64,000 nt of DNA from Blautia wexlerae (GTDB taxonomy: Bacteria; Bacillota; Clostridia; Lachnospirales; Lachnospiraceae), in assembly GCF_013300825.1 (NCBI RefSeq), contig NZ_JAAIMY010000010.1, positions 40,134 through 104,133 on the forward strand, given 5' to 3'. The translations under genes and the position numbers were made by a program. The notes under the pieces were generated by a model. The model was given only the letters and a program-made list of their open reading frames with translations. It did no database searches and was not told the DNA's origin. This document shows, piece by piece, positions 34,044 through 43,461 of the stretch; position 1 is the first letter of the stretch; each line of letters begins with the position of its first letter.

Positions 34044-34992
34044 GATAAGCCTCCTCAAGATTCTCCTCTTTGATAATTTTGCAGAAAAGCTCCGGTGCCG
34101 GTGCCACGAAGGTCTGGTCTGTCTCCGGAATTACTAACCTGTATGCATGGAGAAGCTGATGCCTGACTCCATGGCGGATGTATTGCTTATTAAATTCAGA
34201 ATCTCCGTATTTGGTATCTCCAAGCAGTGGATGTCCTGTTCCTGCAAGGTGGGCACGAATCTGGTGAGTACGGCCTGTGATCAGCTCAACTTCCAGAAGA
34301 GTTATTTTTCCGTTGCTGCCAAGAGGACGGTATTTTGTTTCAATCGGCAGGGAATCTTTGAATTCCTGTCTGCTTACGATTACTTTGTTTGTTTTTTTAT
34401 CTTTGTGCAGATAACCTCTGATATGATCCGGTTTTTCTATTTTGCCTTTTGTGAGGCAGATATAGTATTTGTGAAGTGTTCTGTCGTGGAATATCCCGGA
34501 CAGAAACTGCAAACCGGCAAGGCTTTTACCTGCACAGACCATTCCGCTGGTATTACGGTCAAGTCGGTTACATACAGAAGGTCTGAAGGTTTTGAGCTGT
34601 TCTTCTGTAAGGTCACCTTTCTTTAAAAGGTAGCCGATCAGGTATTCTACAAGGGACGGTTCCCCGTCATCTGCCGGCTGTGAAAGCATCCCTGCCGGTT
34701 TATTGATGATAATGATATCAGGATCCTCATAAACAATATCCAGTTCGCAGTATGCTCTTGCTGCCTGACTGCTTCCTGTAAATTTATCGAAAGTTTCATC
34801 ACTCAGGAACAGTTTGATGGTGTCGCCTTTGATCAGCTTTTCATTTCCTGTGGCTTTCTTTCCATTCAGAGTGATGTTCTTTTTGCGGAGCATTTTATAA
34901 AAAAAACTTTTAGGTGCTTCTCTGAGAAGCTTGGCCAGATATTTGTCAAAGCGCTGACCCGCTTCATTTTCTTCTATAATAAATTCTTTCAT
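33967..34992 (-). CDS. RluA-family pseudouridine synthase
   Basis: A 341-aa RNA pseudouridine synthase. An S4 RNA-binding domain (about 10-75, AGQRFDKYLAKLLREAP) precedes the catalytic domain with VCNRLDRNTSGMVCAGKS (catalytic Asp), IINKPAGMLSQP, KYYICLTKG and LLEVELITGRTHQIRAHLAGTGHPLLGDTKYG. It resembles RluC/RluD-type enzymes that modify 23S rRNA, but the target cannot be fixed. The last ~25 residues are coded in the overlap with lepB and may be extra to the family core. Confidence 0.92.
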   Translation of the reverse strand: MKEFIIEENEAGQRFDKYLAKLLREAPKSFFYKMLRKKNITLNGKKATGNEKLIKGDTIKLFLSDETFDKFTGSSQAARAYCELDIVYEDPDIIIINKPAGMLSQPADDGEPSLVEYLIGYLLKKGDLTEEQLKTFRPSVCNRLDRNTSGMVCAGKSLAGLQFLSGIFHDRTLHKYYICLTKGKIEKPDHIRGYLHKDKKTNKVIVSRQEFKDSLPIETKYRPLGSNGKITLLEVELITGRTHQIRAHLAGTGHPLLGDTKYGDSEFNKQYIRHGVRHQLLHAYRLVIPETDQTFVAPAPELFCKIIKEENLEEAYHENLERNMGLRKNDHHSSSNRNACE

Positions 34993-35073
34993 ATTTAATT
35001 GTTCCTGTATAATTGTACCAAACTCCGAAATAACACATTGCTATAGATATATTTTGTAATTGAATTCCGGCAA

Positions 35074-35727
35074 TCACAGACACAATGCCAGAATGGTCTG
35101 TCGGATCAGTTCGTTTCTGGAAAGATCCGGGTATTTTTCGTCCGGGGTAAATTTGATTCCCTCTTCCAGACTTTCTCTGTGATCGTTCATGGAATCAAGA
35201 CGTTCCAGGAACGGGCGGAGATCTGTAAAGATTTTCACCGTAACTTTATAACCGTTTTTACGGATGATCTTCTGGGAATTGGTTTCCATGAAAGATGCGT
35301 CGATTTTGGGGTCACTGCTGTAGGCCACTACTGTATTTCCGCATACTGCTGCAGCGTCAATATAGGCACTTTTTTCATAAAATGTCATGTAAAGTTCATA
35401 TGCCATGTCCAGACTGCCCTGATGCTCATGGATTTTCTGGTATAATCCGGCATCCATTGGTCTGCATTTCAGGATCATGATCAGATTCACCATGGATTTA
35501 CATGCCGGAAGACAGCCAACTACAGTTACAACTGTCCAGACAGTCATTCTGGTCTTAAAATAGATCCAGGATGTAAAAAAGATGAATAAGGGTACTGCAA
35601 AAAGAATTGCAGTGATGATCAGGCGACGTCTCTTTTCACTTCTGAAATATCCAAAAGTCCCTTTGGATACTTTTGAAGATGTTTTCGCTTTACTTTGTTT
35701 TTTATTTCTGTTTTTCTTTTCTGTCAC
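35074..35727 (-). CDS. Hypothetical membrane protein, 217 aa
   Basis: An unrecognised protein with a very basic N-terminus (KKNRNKKQSKAKTSSKVSKG), two hydrophobic segments (about 37-57 and 63-85, LIITAILFAVPLFIFFTSWI and TVVTVVGCLPACKSMVNLIM) and a ~130-residue soluble part (GSLDMAYELYMTFYEKSAYI ... DLSRNELIRQTILALCL). It overlaps the ygiQ-like gene by 4 nt (ATGA-type), implying coupled translation. Conserved hypothetical in related Lachnospiraceae as far as I can judge. Confidence 0.75.
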   Translation of the reverse strand: MTEKKNRNKKQSKAKTSSKVSKGTFGYFRSEKRRRLIITAILFAVPLFIFFTSWIYFKTRMTVWTVVTVVGCLPACKSMVNLIMILKCRPMDAGLYQKIHEHQGSLDMAYELYMTFYEKSAYIDAAAVCGNTVVAYSSDPKIDASFMETNSQKIIRKNGYKVTVKIFTDLRPFLERLDSMNDHRESLEEGIKFTPDEKYPDLSRNELIRQTILALCL

Positions 35728-37679
35728 TTACGTCCTCCTCCGGAATTTTTCTTATGTATATTTCTGATAGTGCTCTTCTTTGCAGATGCTGAACTGTTTT
35801 TGTTGTTTTTGTTATTTTGGCTGTTTCTGCTGTTTTTCGCATTCCGGCTGCTACCCTGAGTATGCTGTTTGCCTCCATGATTCTCTCGAAGCGGCCGGAT
35901 CAGACATTTTGGACCGTAACCTACCAGGTCCATTCTTCCGGTCATCTTAAGACCTTCCAGCACCAGTTCCCTGTTTGCCGGGTTCTTATACTGCATCAGG
36001 GCTCGCTGAATAGCTTTTTCATGAGGATTCTTCGGCACATATACCTTCTCACCCGTAAGAGGATGGATTCCCGTATAGTACATACAGGTAGAAAGAGTAG
36101 ACGGGGTTGGATAGAAATCCTGTACCTGTTCCGGGGTAAAACCAAGATCCCTGACATATTCCGCAAGTTTTACTGCCTCTTTCATGGTACACCCCGGATG
36201 GGAGGACATGAAGTACGGGACAGCATACTGCTGCTTTCCTGTTTTTTTGTTTGCCCCATCATATTCTTTAAGAAACTGCTGATAGACACTGTGGGCTGGT
36301 TTTCCCATATACTTCAACACCTGATCAGACACATGTTCCGGTGCAACACGAAGCTGCCCGCTTACGTGATGTTCCACCAGCTCGCGCAGGAAAGTCTTGT
36401 CCCTGTCTGCCACTACATAATCAAAACGCACACCGGAACGGATAAAGACCTTCTTCACTCCCGGGATCTTCCGCAGCTTCCGAAGCAGAGAAACATAATC
36501 CGAATGGTCTACAGTCAGATTTTTACATGGCGTGGGAAACAGACACTGCTTATTCTTGCATACCCCTTTCGTGAGCTGTTTCTGACAGGATGGTTGTCTG
36601 AAATCTGCTGTGGGGCCGCCCACATCATGGATATAGCCCTTGAACTCAGGATCCTTTGTCATTCTGGTGGCTTCTTCGATCAGTGACTCATGGCTTCTGG
36701 TCTGAAGGATTCTCCCCTGATGAAAGGTCAGGGCACAGAAATTACAGCCTCCAAAGCACCCTCTGTTGCTTGTCAGGCTGAACTTAATCTCTTCCAGTGC
36801 AGGAATACCACCCTGCTTCTCATACATAGGATGAACTTTCTCCGTATAGGGCATTGCATACACATCATCCATCTCCCCCTGTGTCAGCGGCAATGCAGGG
36901 GGATTCTGTACAATATATCCCTTCGTCCCATAAGATTCTGCCATTGGTCTGGCACTGAACGGATCTGTATTCTGATACTGAACGGCAAAACTGTCTGCAT
37001 AAGTCTTCTTATCCTCCCTCACTTCCTCATAAGACGGAAGAATAATCGGCTCATAAACCCTCGAAAGATCCTTACATTTAAATACAGTTCCTGCAATATA
37101 AGTAAGTTCCTCTACCGGAAGCCCGCTTGCCAGTGCATCTGCAATCTCTATGATCGAATGCTCACCCATCCCATAGGAAATCATATCTGCCCCGGAATCA
37201 ATGAGTACACTGTGCTTTACTTTATTTTCCCAATAATCATAATGGGCCAGTCGTCTCAGGCTGGCTTCAATCCCGCCCAGAATAATGGGTGTTTTTTTAT
37301 AAGTCTGGCGGATCAGATTGCTGTACACGATCACTGCGCGGTCAGGTCGAAGTCCCATCTGACCGCCCGGCGAGTACGAATCCTTCTGTCTGTGCTTCTT
37401 AGACACTGTATAGTGATTTACCATGGAATCCATATTTCCGGCAGATACCAGAAATCCCAGCCGCGGTTCTCCAAATACCTGGATACTCTCCTTTTTTTTC
37501 CAGTCAGGCTGAGGAATGATACCCACTTTATATCCACGGCTCTCCAGCAGCCTGCTGATAATCGCAGTACCAAAGGAAGGATGGTCCACATAGGCATCAC
37601 CTGTAATATAGGCAAAGTCTACCTGCTCCCACCCCCTCTGTTTCATTTCTTTCTTCGTTACCGGTAAAAAATCCTGCAT
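35724..37679 (-). CDS. YgiQ-family radical SAM protein
   Basis: A 651-aa radical SAM enzyme of the YgiQ family (UPF0313), function not established. The iron-sulfur motif is RGCFGGCNFCALTFHQGR (CxxxCxxC, about residue 315). A B12-binding-like N-terminal part has AYITGDAYVDHPSFGTAIISRLLESRGYKVGIIPQPDW, and GGIEASLRRLAHYDYW is conserved. The C-terminus is a Ser/Asn/Lys-rich tail (NSQNNKNNKNSSASAKK). It lies 83 nt after the alarmone synthetase gene and overlaps the next gene by 4 nt. Confidence 0.93.
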   Translation of the reverse strand: MQDFLPVTKKEMKQRGWEQVDFAYITGDAYVDHPSFGTAIISRLLESRGYKVGIIPQPDWKKKESIQVFGEPRLGFLVSAGNMDSMVNHYTVSKKHRQKDSYSPGGQMGLRPDRAVIVYSNLIRQTYKKTPIILGGIEASLRRLAHYDYWENKVKHSVLIDSGADMISYGMGEHSIIEIADALASGLPVEELTYIAGTVFKCKDLSRVYEPIILPSYEEVREDKKTYADSFAVQYQNTDPFSARPMAESYGTKGYIVQNPPALPLTQGEMDDVYAMPYTEKVHPMYEKQGGIPALEEIKFSLTSNRGCFGGCNFCALTFHQGRILQTRSHESLIEEATRMTKDPEFKGYIHDVGGPTADFRQPSCQKQLTKGVCKNKQCLFPTPCKNLTVDHSDYVSLLRKLRKIPGVKKVFIRSGVRFDYVVADRDKTFLRELVEHHVSGQLRVAPEHVSDQVLKYMGKPAHSVYQQFLKEYDGANKKTGKQQYAVPYFMSSHPGCTMKEAVKLAEYVRDLGFTPEQVQDFYPTPSTLSTCMYYTGIHPLTGEKVYVPKNPHEKAIQRALMQYKNPANRELVLEGLKMTGRMDLVGYGPKCLIRPLRENHGGKQHTQGSSRNAKNSRNSQNNKNNKNSSASAKKSTIRNIHKKNSGGGRK

Positions 37680-37762
37680 TTATATTCCTCTCGTATATAT
37701 TATAATTATGCGGATAAAACCATCCTCTGTGCAGTTGATAACTGCTCCGCAGTTTATTTTTA

Positions 37763-38575
37763 TCAAACATGATGATACACTGCCTGTGCCCGGTATCCTT
37801 CGGATATAATATCAAGCTGTCTGTGAAATCGCTTCATCTGCTGAAGATCCTTGGTTTTAAATACTCTCAGGAACTCATCCTGAATCTTCATGATCTCCCG
37901 CTTATTCGCAATCTTGTACAGATTCTCAATATTGATCAGAATATCCTTTACCAGATTAGACTGCATCTGTGACGAATTCTGCGCATCCATAATCTCATTC
38001 CGCACAGAAGACATCTCATGATCAAGAGCATTAATGGCATCTGCCGCCTTACTCAGACGTTCTGCCACATGCTCCGGCATATCCCCTTTATACTTATACT
38101 GCAGAGAATGCTCAATCGTCGCCCAGAAATTCATGGCCATTGTACGAATCTGTATCTCTGCCTGCAGCTTCTTTGGTCCCTTGATCGTATCCACTGTATA
38201 ATAAATAATCAGATGATAGCTTCTGTAACCACTCTGCTTAATATGTTTCAGATAATTCTTCTCACTCTTTATAACCATATCGCTTCTCTTCTGGATCAGA
38301 GAAGCAACTGTCTCTATATCCTCTTCAAACTGACAGATAATACGGACACCCGCAATATCCTCCAGTTCCTCTTCCATTCTCTCCATAGGAATATGCTTGC
38401 GCTGCATTTTCTCAAGAATGCTGCTCACACTCTTAACTCTGCCCTCAACCTGCTCGATCGGGCAGTAAACATCGTTCTCTTTACATTCATCGATAATGTG
38501 GTTGAATTTCACTTCCAGCTCTCTCACAGCCAGTTCATACGGGCACAAAATGCTTCTCCATAACTGTATTTCCAT
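37763..38575 (-). CDS. Small alarmone synthetase (GTP pyrophosphokinase)
   Basis: A 270-aa RelQ/YjbM-like synthetase that makes (p)ppGpp from ATP and GTP/GDP; it has no hydrolase or regulatory domains. Motifs: EQVEGRVKSVSSILEKMQRK, ELEDIAGVRIICQFEEDIETVASLI, KNYLKHIKQSGYRSYHLIIYY (G-loop region) and LQAEIQIRTMAMNFWATIEHSLQYKYKGDM (catalytic ExQIRT). The C-terminal helices mediate oligomers in the family. The start at 38575 has GGAG at 9 nt; an upstream in-frame ATG at 38599 is less likely. Confidence 0.93.
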   Translation of the reverse strand: MEIQLWRSILCPYELAVRELEVKFNHIIDECKENDVYCPIEQVEGRVKSVSSILEKMQRKHIPMERMEEELEDIAGVRIICQFEEDIETVASLIQKRSDMVIKSEKNYLKHIKQSGYRSYHLIIYYTVDTIKGPKKLQAEIQIRTMAMNFWATIEHSLQYKYKGDMPEHVAERLSKAADAINALDHEMSSVRNEIMDAQNSSQMQSNLVKDILINIENLYKIANKREIMKIQDEFLRVFKTKDLQQMKRFHRQLDIISEGYRAQAVYHHV

Positions 38576-38609
38576 TTTCACTCGCTCCTTGCATTTCATA
38601 CATTTTGTT

Positions 38610-38618
38610 ATTATAGCA
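38610..38618 (-). promoter_or_regulatory. Extended -10 promoter of the alarmone synthetase gene
   Basis: Minus-strand TGCTATAAT, an extended -10, about 35 nt before the start; no clear -35 box. Confidence 0.6.
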
Positions 38619-38742
38619 TAGATTTTGAAAAATATCTCGCTAATATGAATAGTTTCTGCTTTTTTTAGAAATGCTTATTACTGCTCACTTCCGCATTCTG
38701 ATACAGTATATGCAAAGCACCGGACATTTAGAACATTCAAAA

Positions 38743-38777
38743 AGCACCCCTGCCGCCAAAACGCAGCAGGGATGCTT
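38743..38777 (-). terminator. Terminator of pepD
   Basis: GCACCCCTGC-GC pairs with GC-GCAGGGATGC around a short loop and is followed on the minus strand by TTTTT. It lies just past the dipeptidase stop. Confidence 0.82.
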
Positions 38778-38783
38778 CCAACA

Positions 38784-40235
38784 TCACTCTTTAAGAGCCT
38801 CCAGAACTTTCACCAGATACTTCCAGACTCTCTCTGTAGAAGAAATACTAAGTACCTCCTCAGACGTATGGATGTCCTTCATATCAGGTCCCAGAGACAC
38901 ACAGTCAAGCCCTTCCATCTTCTTATAGAAAAGCCCACACTCAAGTCCTGCATGGATTGCTACCACATTCGGTTTCTGTCCATACATTTCCTCATATACT
39001 TCCACCATCTTATCACGAAGCGGTGAATCCTTGCGGTACTCCCACGCAGGATAAACGCCCTGTCTCTCATACTCTCCGCCAAGGAACTCCGTCAGATAGG
39101 CAATCTTGTCAGAAAGGGCATCTCTGGCTGTCTCCACAGAACTTCTGATACTGGAACTTCCCATTACTTCATTCTCAGAAGTCTTCAGAATACCGATATT
39201 CGTAGAAGTCTCTACCAATCCTTTGATCGTTCCGCTCATTTTCTGAACACCATAAGGTACATTTACAAGGAAGAAAATTACTTTTTCCTTACTTGTGGGA
39301 TGAAGAACCCTTACTTCCTGTTGTCCCTCATCTTCAACAGTTACTGTAATACCCTCATCAGTTCCTGCATACTCTTCTCTCCATGCTTCCTGCACAGAAG
39401 CCGCATATTCTCTGACAGCATCTGCATTTTCTGCAAGAACAAGAATTTCTGCTGCAGCCTCCCTTGTAATGGCATTATCTTTCTGTCCGCCCTGTACACT
39501 AATCAGCTCAAAATCAGTTTTCTCATCCAGACCATGGAGAAATTTTCCAAGAAGGGAATTTGCGTTCGCACGATTCTTGTCAATCTCAGCTCCGGAATGA
39601 CCGCCCATCAGTCCGCTGATCTTAACTGTCAGCTTCTCCCCCTCTGCATCCAGTCTTGTCACCGGAATATGGCTGACTCCGGAAAGTCCGCCTGCACAAC
39701 TGATCCAGAGACTTCCTTCTGCTTCAGAATCCAGATTGATAAATCTTCTTCCTTTTAATACACTGCAGTCAAATCCAACTGCACCCAGAAGACCGATTTC
39801 CTCATCTACGGTGATAAACACTTCAAGCGGCGGATGAGCAATGGTATCACTTTCCAGAAGTGCAAGACCATAAGCAACAGCAATTCCGTCATCACCGCCA
39901 AGGGTTGTTCCGTTTGCAGACACATAATCACCTTCTACAGAAAGATTTAATCCATCTTTTGTAAAATCATGCTCTACATCCGGACGTTTCTCACATACCA
40001 TATCCATATGTCCCTGAATGATCACTGCAGGAGCATTCTCATATCCCGCTGTACCCGGTTTATAAATAACCACATTATTCATCTCATCCTGAACATATTT
40101 CAGACCATGATCCTTTGCAAACTGCACCAGATAATCACTGATCTGCTTTGTATTTCCTGAGCCATGAGGAATTTTGCATATCTCCTCAAAATAATGAAAC
40201 ACTCTTTTAGGTTCGCAATTCTCTAAAACTGCCAT
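38784..40235 (-). CDS. pepD: Aminoacyl-histidine dipeptidase, M20 family
   Basis: A 483-aa PepD-type Zn peptidase that cleaves Xaa-His and other dipeptides in the cytosol. Metal-ligand and active-site motifs are VIIQGHMDMVCEK, GTTLGGDDGIAVAYGLALL, ITVDEEIGLLGAVGFD and LNLDSEAEG-like INLDSEAEGSLWISCAGG, with AIHAGLECGLF near the C-terminus. The ATG at 40235 has GGAGG 10 nt upstream and gives the usual N-terminus. It is monocistronic by its flanking terminator and the divergent neighbour. Confidence 0.94.
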   Translation of the reverse strand: MAVLENCEPKRVFHYFEEICKIPHGSGNTKQISDYLVQFAKDHGLKYVQDEMNNVVIYKPGTAGYENAPAVIIQGHMDMVCEKRPDVEHDFTKDGLNLSVEGDYVSANGTTLGGDDGIAVAYGLALLESDTIAHPPLEVFITVDEEIGLLGAVGFDCSVLKGRRFINLDSEAEGSLWISCAGGLSGVSHIPVTRLDAEGEKLTVKISGLMGGHSGAEIDKNRANANSLLGKFLHGLDEKTDFELISVQGGQKDNAITREAAAEILVLAENADAVREYAASVQEAWREEYAGTDEGITVTVEDEGQQEVRVLHPTSKEKVIFFLVNVPYGVQKMSGTIKGLVETSTNIGILKTSENEVMGSSSIRSSVETARDALSDKIAYLTEFLGGEYERQGVYPAWEYRKDSPLRDKMVEVYEEMYGQKPNVVAIHAGLECGLFYKKMEGLDCVSLGPDMKDIHTSEEVLSISSTERVWKYLVKVLEALKE

Positions 40236-40328
40236 AATTACATTACCTCCAAAAATCACACATTTGTCTTATCATATGCCATCGTTTTTCCGATATCCGG
40301 CAAATTTCACGGATATATTCTACCCATG

Positions 40329-40352
40329 GCAATTCCATAAAATACTATAGCA
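40329..40352. repeat. Family B end fragment
   Basis: GCAATTCCATAAAATACT (40329-40346), followed by ATAGCA, is an 18-nt exact inverse copy of 25789-25806. It lies in the pepD/ylbJ divergent gap. Confidence 0.6.
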
Positions 40353-40434
40353 TTTATTTTTATTCTGTGCCATATAAATTTTATAAAGAATCGTAACTGT
40401 TCAATTATGTATAAACAGTTACAAAGGGTGCTGT

Positions 40435-41421
40435 ATGTCAAAAAACATTATCCTCACCGGCGGTATTTTTTTCCTTCTGGGATTTCTCCTCCTGCATCCT
40501 GCCGAAAGTCTGTCCTGTGCCAGAGCAGGAATGACTCTGTGGCTGAATACATTAATCCCAACGCTTCTCCCATTTATTATTCTCACAGGAATGCTTACAC
40601 ATACCGGTCATATCCGTAAATTTCTTCTGCCATTCGAATCATTCTTTCGTATTTTCCCGGGTGTCAGCATCTGGGGTGGTTATGTTTTTATTCTCGGAAT
40701 GCTGTGCGGCTATCCGCTGGGAGCCAAACTTGCCTCTGACCTGTATGAATCACAGAAAATCAGTAAAAAAGAAGCTCTGTATCTCACCACCTTCTGCAAC
40801 AATCCAAGCCCCGCCTTCATTATTACCTATCTTGGCAAATCCTGCCTTAAAGATGCCGTACCTGTCGGAATGATCTTTACGGGTATTTTTTTATCCAATC
40901 TGATATGTATGCTGTTTTTTCGTTATCCTGTGTACAAAAATACCATCATATTAGCTCTGCCGCCAATGCATAAAAATACCTCCCATGGAACTATACATAT
41001 TCAAAGCATCCCTGATCCTCCCAATTCCACAGCTCAGATTTCTTCTCATGAAAATGTACTTGATCATTCCATCATGAACGGATTTGAAACCATTACACGC
41101 CTCGGAGGATATATTCTGTTATTCTCTGTTCTGGCAGGATGCATCAGATATTATGAGCCTTTTCCACCTTTTTTTCAATATCTGATACTGGGATTTACAG
41201 AAATCACCACTGGTCTTTCCCTCATCTCATCTTCAGGATTATCAGACACGACACGCATCATTCTTTCCATTGCAGCTACCGCATCCGGAGGTCTGTGTAT
41301 TCTGGCACAGACAAGAAGTGTTCTTCATCATGACCTCAGCATTCTGCCTTATTTCATTTCCAAATGTATCTGTGCCCTCCTTACGGCAGGTATTCTTTAC
41401 TGTCTGATTTCTTATCTGTAA
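40435..41421 (+). CDS. ylbJ: YlbJ-like sporulation membrane protein
   Basis: A 328-aa polytopic membrane protein of the sporulation YlbJ type (nucleoside-recognition/Gate fold), needed for spore development in Bacillus. Segments and motifs: ILTGGIFFLLGFLLLHPAESL, LNTLIPTLLPFIILTGM, GMLCGYPLGAKLASDLYE, LTTFCNNPSPAFIITYLG. It is one of the few plus-strand genes. A GTAACTGT/ACAGTTAC hairpin lies 12 nt before the start. The RBS is weak (AAAGGGTG). Precise substrate or role unknown. Confidence 0.86.
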   Translation: MSKNIILTGGIFFLLGFLLLHPAESLSCARAGMTLWLNTLIPTLLPFIILTGMLTHTGHIRKFLLPFESFFRIFPGVSIWGGYVFILGMLCGYPLGAKLASDLYESQKISKKEALYLTTFCNNPSPAFIITYLGKSCLKDAVPVGMIFTGIFLSNLICMLFFRYPVYKNTIILALPPMHKNTSHGTIHIQSIPDPPNSTAQISSHENVLDHSIMNGFETITRLGGYILLFSVLAGCIRYYEPFPPFFQYLILGFTEITTGLSLISSSGLSDTTRIILSIAATASGGLCILAQTRSVLHHDLSILPYFISKCICALLTAGILYCLISYL

Positions 41422-41467
41422 AAATACATCATTTTGGAAAACTGTCATTGTTTCGCATATAAAATCA

Positions 41468-41490
41468 GGGCCGGGAAAATTTCCCGACCC
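41468..41490. terminator. Bidirectional terminator, ylbJ-like / helical protein
   Basis: GGGCCGGGAAA pairs with TTTCCCGACCC with one mismatch, followed by TTTGTTTT on the plus strand. It lies between converging genes. Confidence 0.75.
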
Positions 41491-41549
41491 TTTGTTTTCT
41501 CACAGACTTCTGTCTCTTATCAACAGATTTACTTTTATATTGTAAAATC

Positions 41550-42182
41550 TTAGTTCTCTCCCAGATCATCCAACAGATCGTCATCGTCATCATCCTTGGT
41601 ATCATTGTCATGATAAGAACCTGTGATCGCTGCCGCCTGTGCTGTCTGAGGTGCAAGTTCCTGGCGGTTGTGGTTTACAACATCAAGACAGCTCTGCAGG
41701 GAATCAATAAATGTTTTGTATTTTACACCTGCATCCTCTAAGGTTGTATTGAGAACGCTGCCGATATTTGCCATCATATCATCTGTATAAGTGATCGCAC
41801 TGAGACGGATGCTGTTTGCATCCTGTGTGGCAGAATCAAGAATCTCCTGAGCCTGCTTGTTAGCTGCATTGATGGTATCATTTGCCTGTGCATAAGCTTT
41901 CTGCATAATCTCATGCTGAGTTACCAGCTCCTGTGCTCTTGTCTGTGCATCTGCGATCAGTGCATCCGCTTTGGACTGAGCATCCTCAAGGATGGCATCT
42001 TTATTGTTAATGATCTTCTGATAACGTTTGATCTCGTCCGGAGTTTTCAGACGGAGTTCTCTCAGAAGTTCTTCGATTTCTTCTTTATTTACCACAATTT
42101 TGGTAGTTGACAGTGGCTGGAATTTACAGCTGTCCACATATTCCTCGATCTCACCGATAATCTGTTCAATTCTGCTGCTCAT
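41550..42182 (-). CDS. Coiled-coil protein, DivIVA/V-ATPase-subunit-like
   Basis: A 210-aa mostly helical cytosolic protein. The start (MSSRIEQIIGEIEEYVDSCK) and IVVNKEEIEELLRELRLKTPDEI resemble DivIVA-like N-termini. Residues ~65-130 form a long Ala/Gln-rich coiled coil (AQSKADALIADAQTRAQELV). The C-terminus is acidic (DTKDDDDDDLLDDLGEN). Proteins of this kind are usually annotated as ATPase subunit-like and may organise division or membrane sites. The exact role is unknown. RBS AAGGAG. It follows coaD with a 57-nt gap. Confidence 0.78.
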   Translation of the reverse strand: MSSRIEQIIGEIEEYVDSCKFQPLSTTKIVVNKEEIEELLRELRLKTPDEIKRYQKIINNKDAILEDAQSKADALIADAQTRAQELVTQHEIMQKAYAQANDTINAANKQAQEILDSATQDANSIRLSAITYTDDMMANIGSVLNTTLEDAGVKYKTFIDSLQSCLDVVNHNRQELAPQTAQAAAITGSYHDNDTKDDDDDDLLDDLGEN

Positions 42183-42239
42183 AGTATAACACTCCTTATT
42201 TTCTATTTCTGTTACTGTACGCTCTATGTGAACAATAAC

Positions 42240-42734
42240 TTATTTGTTGTCTGCTGTAAGACGAATTTTCTCAATAACTGCATCCGTTATTTCCGGTGGT
42301 GCAAATTTACTCAGATCGCCTCCAAAATGCGCAACTTCTTTCAGTATTGTAGAACTCAGGTATGCATATTCCAGACTCGTAGTCAGAAATACAGTATCTA
42401 CATCCGGTGCAAGTACACGATTGGTCTGAGCCATCTGAAGCTCGTACTCAAAATCTGTAACTGCGCGAAGTCCACGTATGATCACCTGAGCGTGATTCTC
42501 TCTGGCGAAATTCACAGATAATCCCTCAAATGGTTTTACTTCAACATTGGGAATATCCTGAGTCGCCTTTTTTAATATATTAACACGTTCTTCCACAGAA
42601 AACAACGGACTTTTTGAAGAATTATGTAAAACGCCCACTATTACTTTGTCAAAAGAAACTGCCGCTCTTCGGATCACATCAAGATGCCCATAAGTTGCCG
42701 GATCAAAGCTGCCCGGATATACTGCTATTTTCAT
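42240..42734 (-). CDS. coaD: Phosphopantetheine adenylyltransferase
   Basis: A 164-aa CoaD that adenylates 4'-phosphopantetheine in CoA synthesis. The family motifs are the N-terminal [21 protein letters not shown] (T/HxGH nucleotide site), [22 protein letters not shown] and [26 protein letters not shown]. Length is standard. It is part of an mgsA-rsmD-coaD series, the usual rsmD-coaD order, but 175 nt of repeats separate it from rsmD. Confidence 0.96.
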   Translation of the reverse strand: MKIAVYPGSFDPATYGHLDVIRRAAVSFDKVIVGVLHNSSKSPLFSVEERVNILKKATQDIPNVEVKPFEGLSVNFARENHAQVIIRGLRAVTDFEYELQMAQTNRVLAPDVDTVFLTTSLEYAYLSSTILKEVAHFGGDLSKFAPPEITDAVIEKIRLTADNK

Positions 42735-42779
42735 GTATTTTTTCTCTCTCTTTCCTCTGGCACATGCACATATGTATAA

Positions 42780-42811
42780 CTAAGAATGCTGCCTGCAGGC
42801 AGCATTCTTAG
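42780..42811. repeat. Perfect 32-bp palindrome
   Basis: CTAAGAATGCTGCC and its inverse GGCAGCATTCTTAG flank a TGCA centre with no mismatch. No T-run follows on either strand, so it is not a standard terminator. It lies between rsmD and coaD. Confidence 0.85.
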
Positions 42812-42812
42812 T

Positions 42813-42909
42813 GCAATCCCCGTAAATAATGCATTTAAGACAGTTCATCAGAGTGCGAAAGACAAAAAAGAACTGGATTAAGATGCAGTATTTTAGAGAA
42901 TGGCTATAG
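42813..42909. repeat. Family B copy 2
   Basis: It carries CAATCCCCGTAAATAATGCA, TTTAAGACAGTTCATCAGAG, TGCGAAAGACAA, AGTATTTTAGAGAATGGC and GGCTATAGT. It matches parts of copies at 32.5 and 61.4 kb and abuts the rsmD stop. Confidence 0.75.
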
Positions 42910-43461
42910 TTATGCGCGTTCTAAAAATACGTGCTTGTTTGTTTTATACTCTTTTGAACGCAGCTGCCTGTAACCAAGAGATTCCACATAACTGAAATCT
43001 GTCTGAAAATCCGCTTCCACGATAATAAGTGTATTTTCATCCACAACTGTACTGTCTTTCAGATATTCCAACACTTGTCTTTCCAGTTCATTATTATATG
43101 GAGGATCCATGAAAACAATGTCAAAAACACCCTTTCCCTCAAGGGAACGCAATGCCTGCAGCACGTCCATGTTCAGCAGTTTACCATCTTCTGCCAGTTT
43201 TGTAAATGCAAGATTTTCTCTGATGCATGCAGCAGCTTTGGGATTCTTCTCCACAAACACCGCATAAGAGGCTCCTCTGCTCAGAGCCTCGATCCCGATC
43301 CCGCCGCTTCCGGAAAAAAGATCCAGAAAACGACATTCCAAAAGTTCCGGCTGAAGTATATTAAATAATGTTTCTTTGATTCTGTCAGTAGTAGGTCTTG
43401 TGTCCGTCCCCGGAATTGTTTTCAAATTAAGCCTTCTGGCTTTACCCGCGATTACTCTCAT
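42910..43461 (-). CDS. rsmD: 16S rRNA m2G966 methyltransferase
   Basis: A 183-aa RsmD that methylates G966 of 16S rRNA during 30S assembly. The start MRVIAGKARRLNLKTIPGTD with RPTTDRIKETLFNIL is diagnostic; the SAM motif is FLDLFSGSGGIGIEALSRGA and the catalytic motif is FMDPPYN. The ATG at 43461 overlaps the mgsA stop (ATGA), so translation is coupled; the longer frame opening at 43563 inside mgsA is not used. Confidence 0.95.
   Translation of the reverse strand: MRVIAGKARRLNLKTIPGTDTRPTTDRIKETLFNILQPELLECRFLDLFSGSGGIGIEALSRGASYAVFVEKNPKAAACIRENLAFTKLAEDGKLLNMDVLQALRSLEGKGVFDIVFMDPPYNNELERQVLEYLKDSTVVDENTLIIVEADFQTDFSYVESLGYRQLRSKEYKTNKHVFLERA

Noticed and set aside
36690..37667. Long plus-strand frames opposite the YgiQ gene
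   Set aside because: YgiQ has an intact radical SAM motif and RBS; the opposite frames show no family features.
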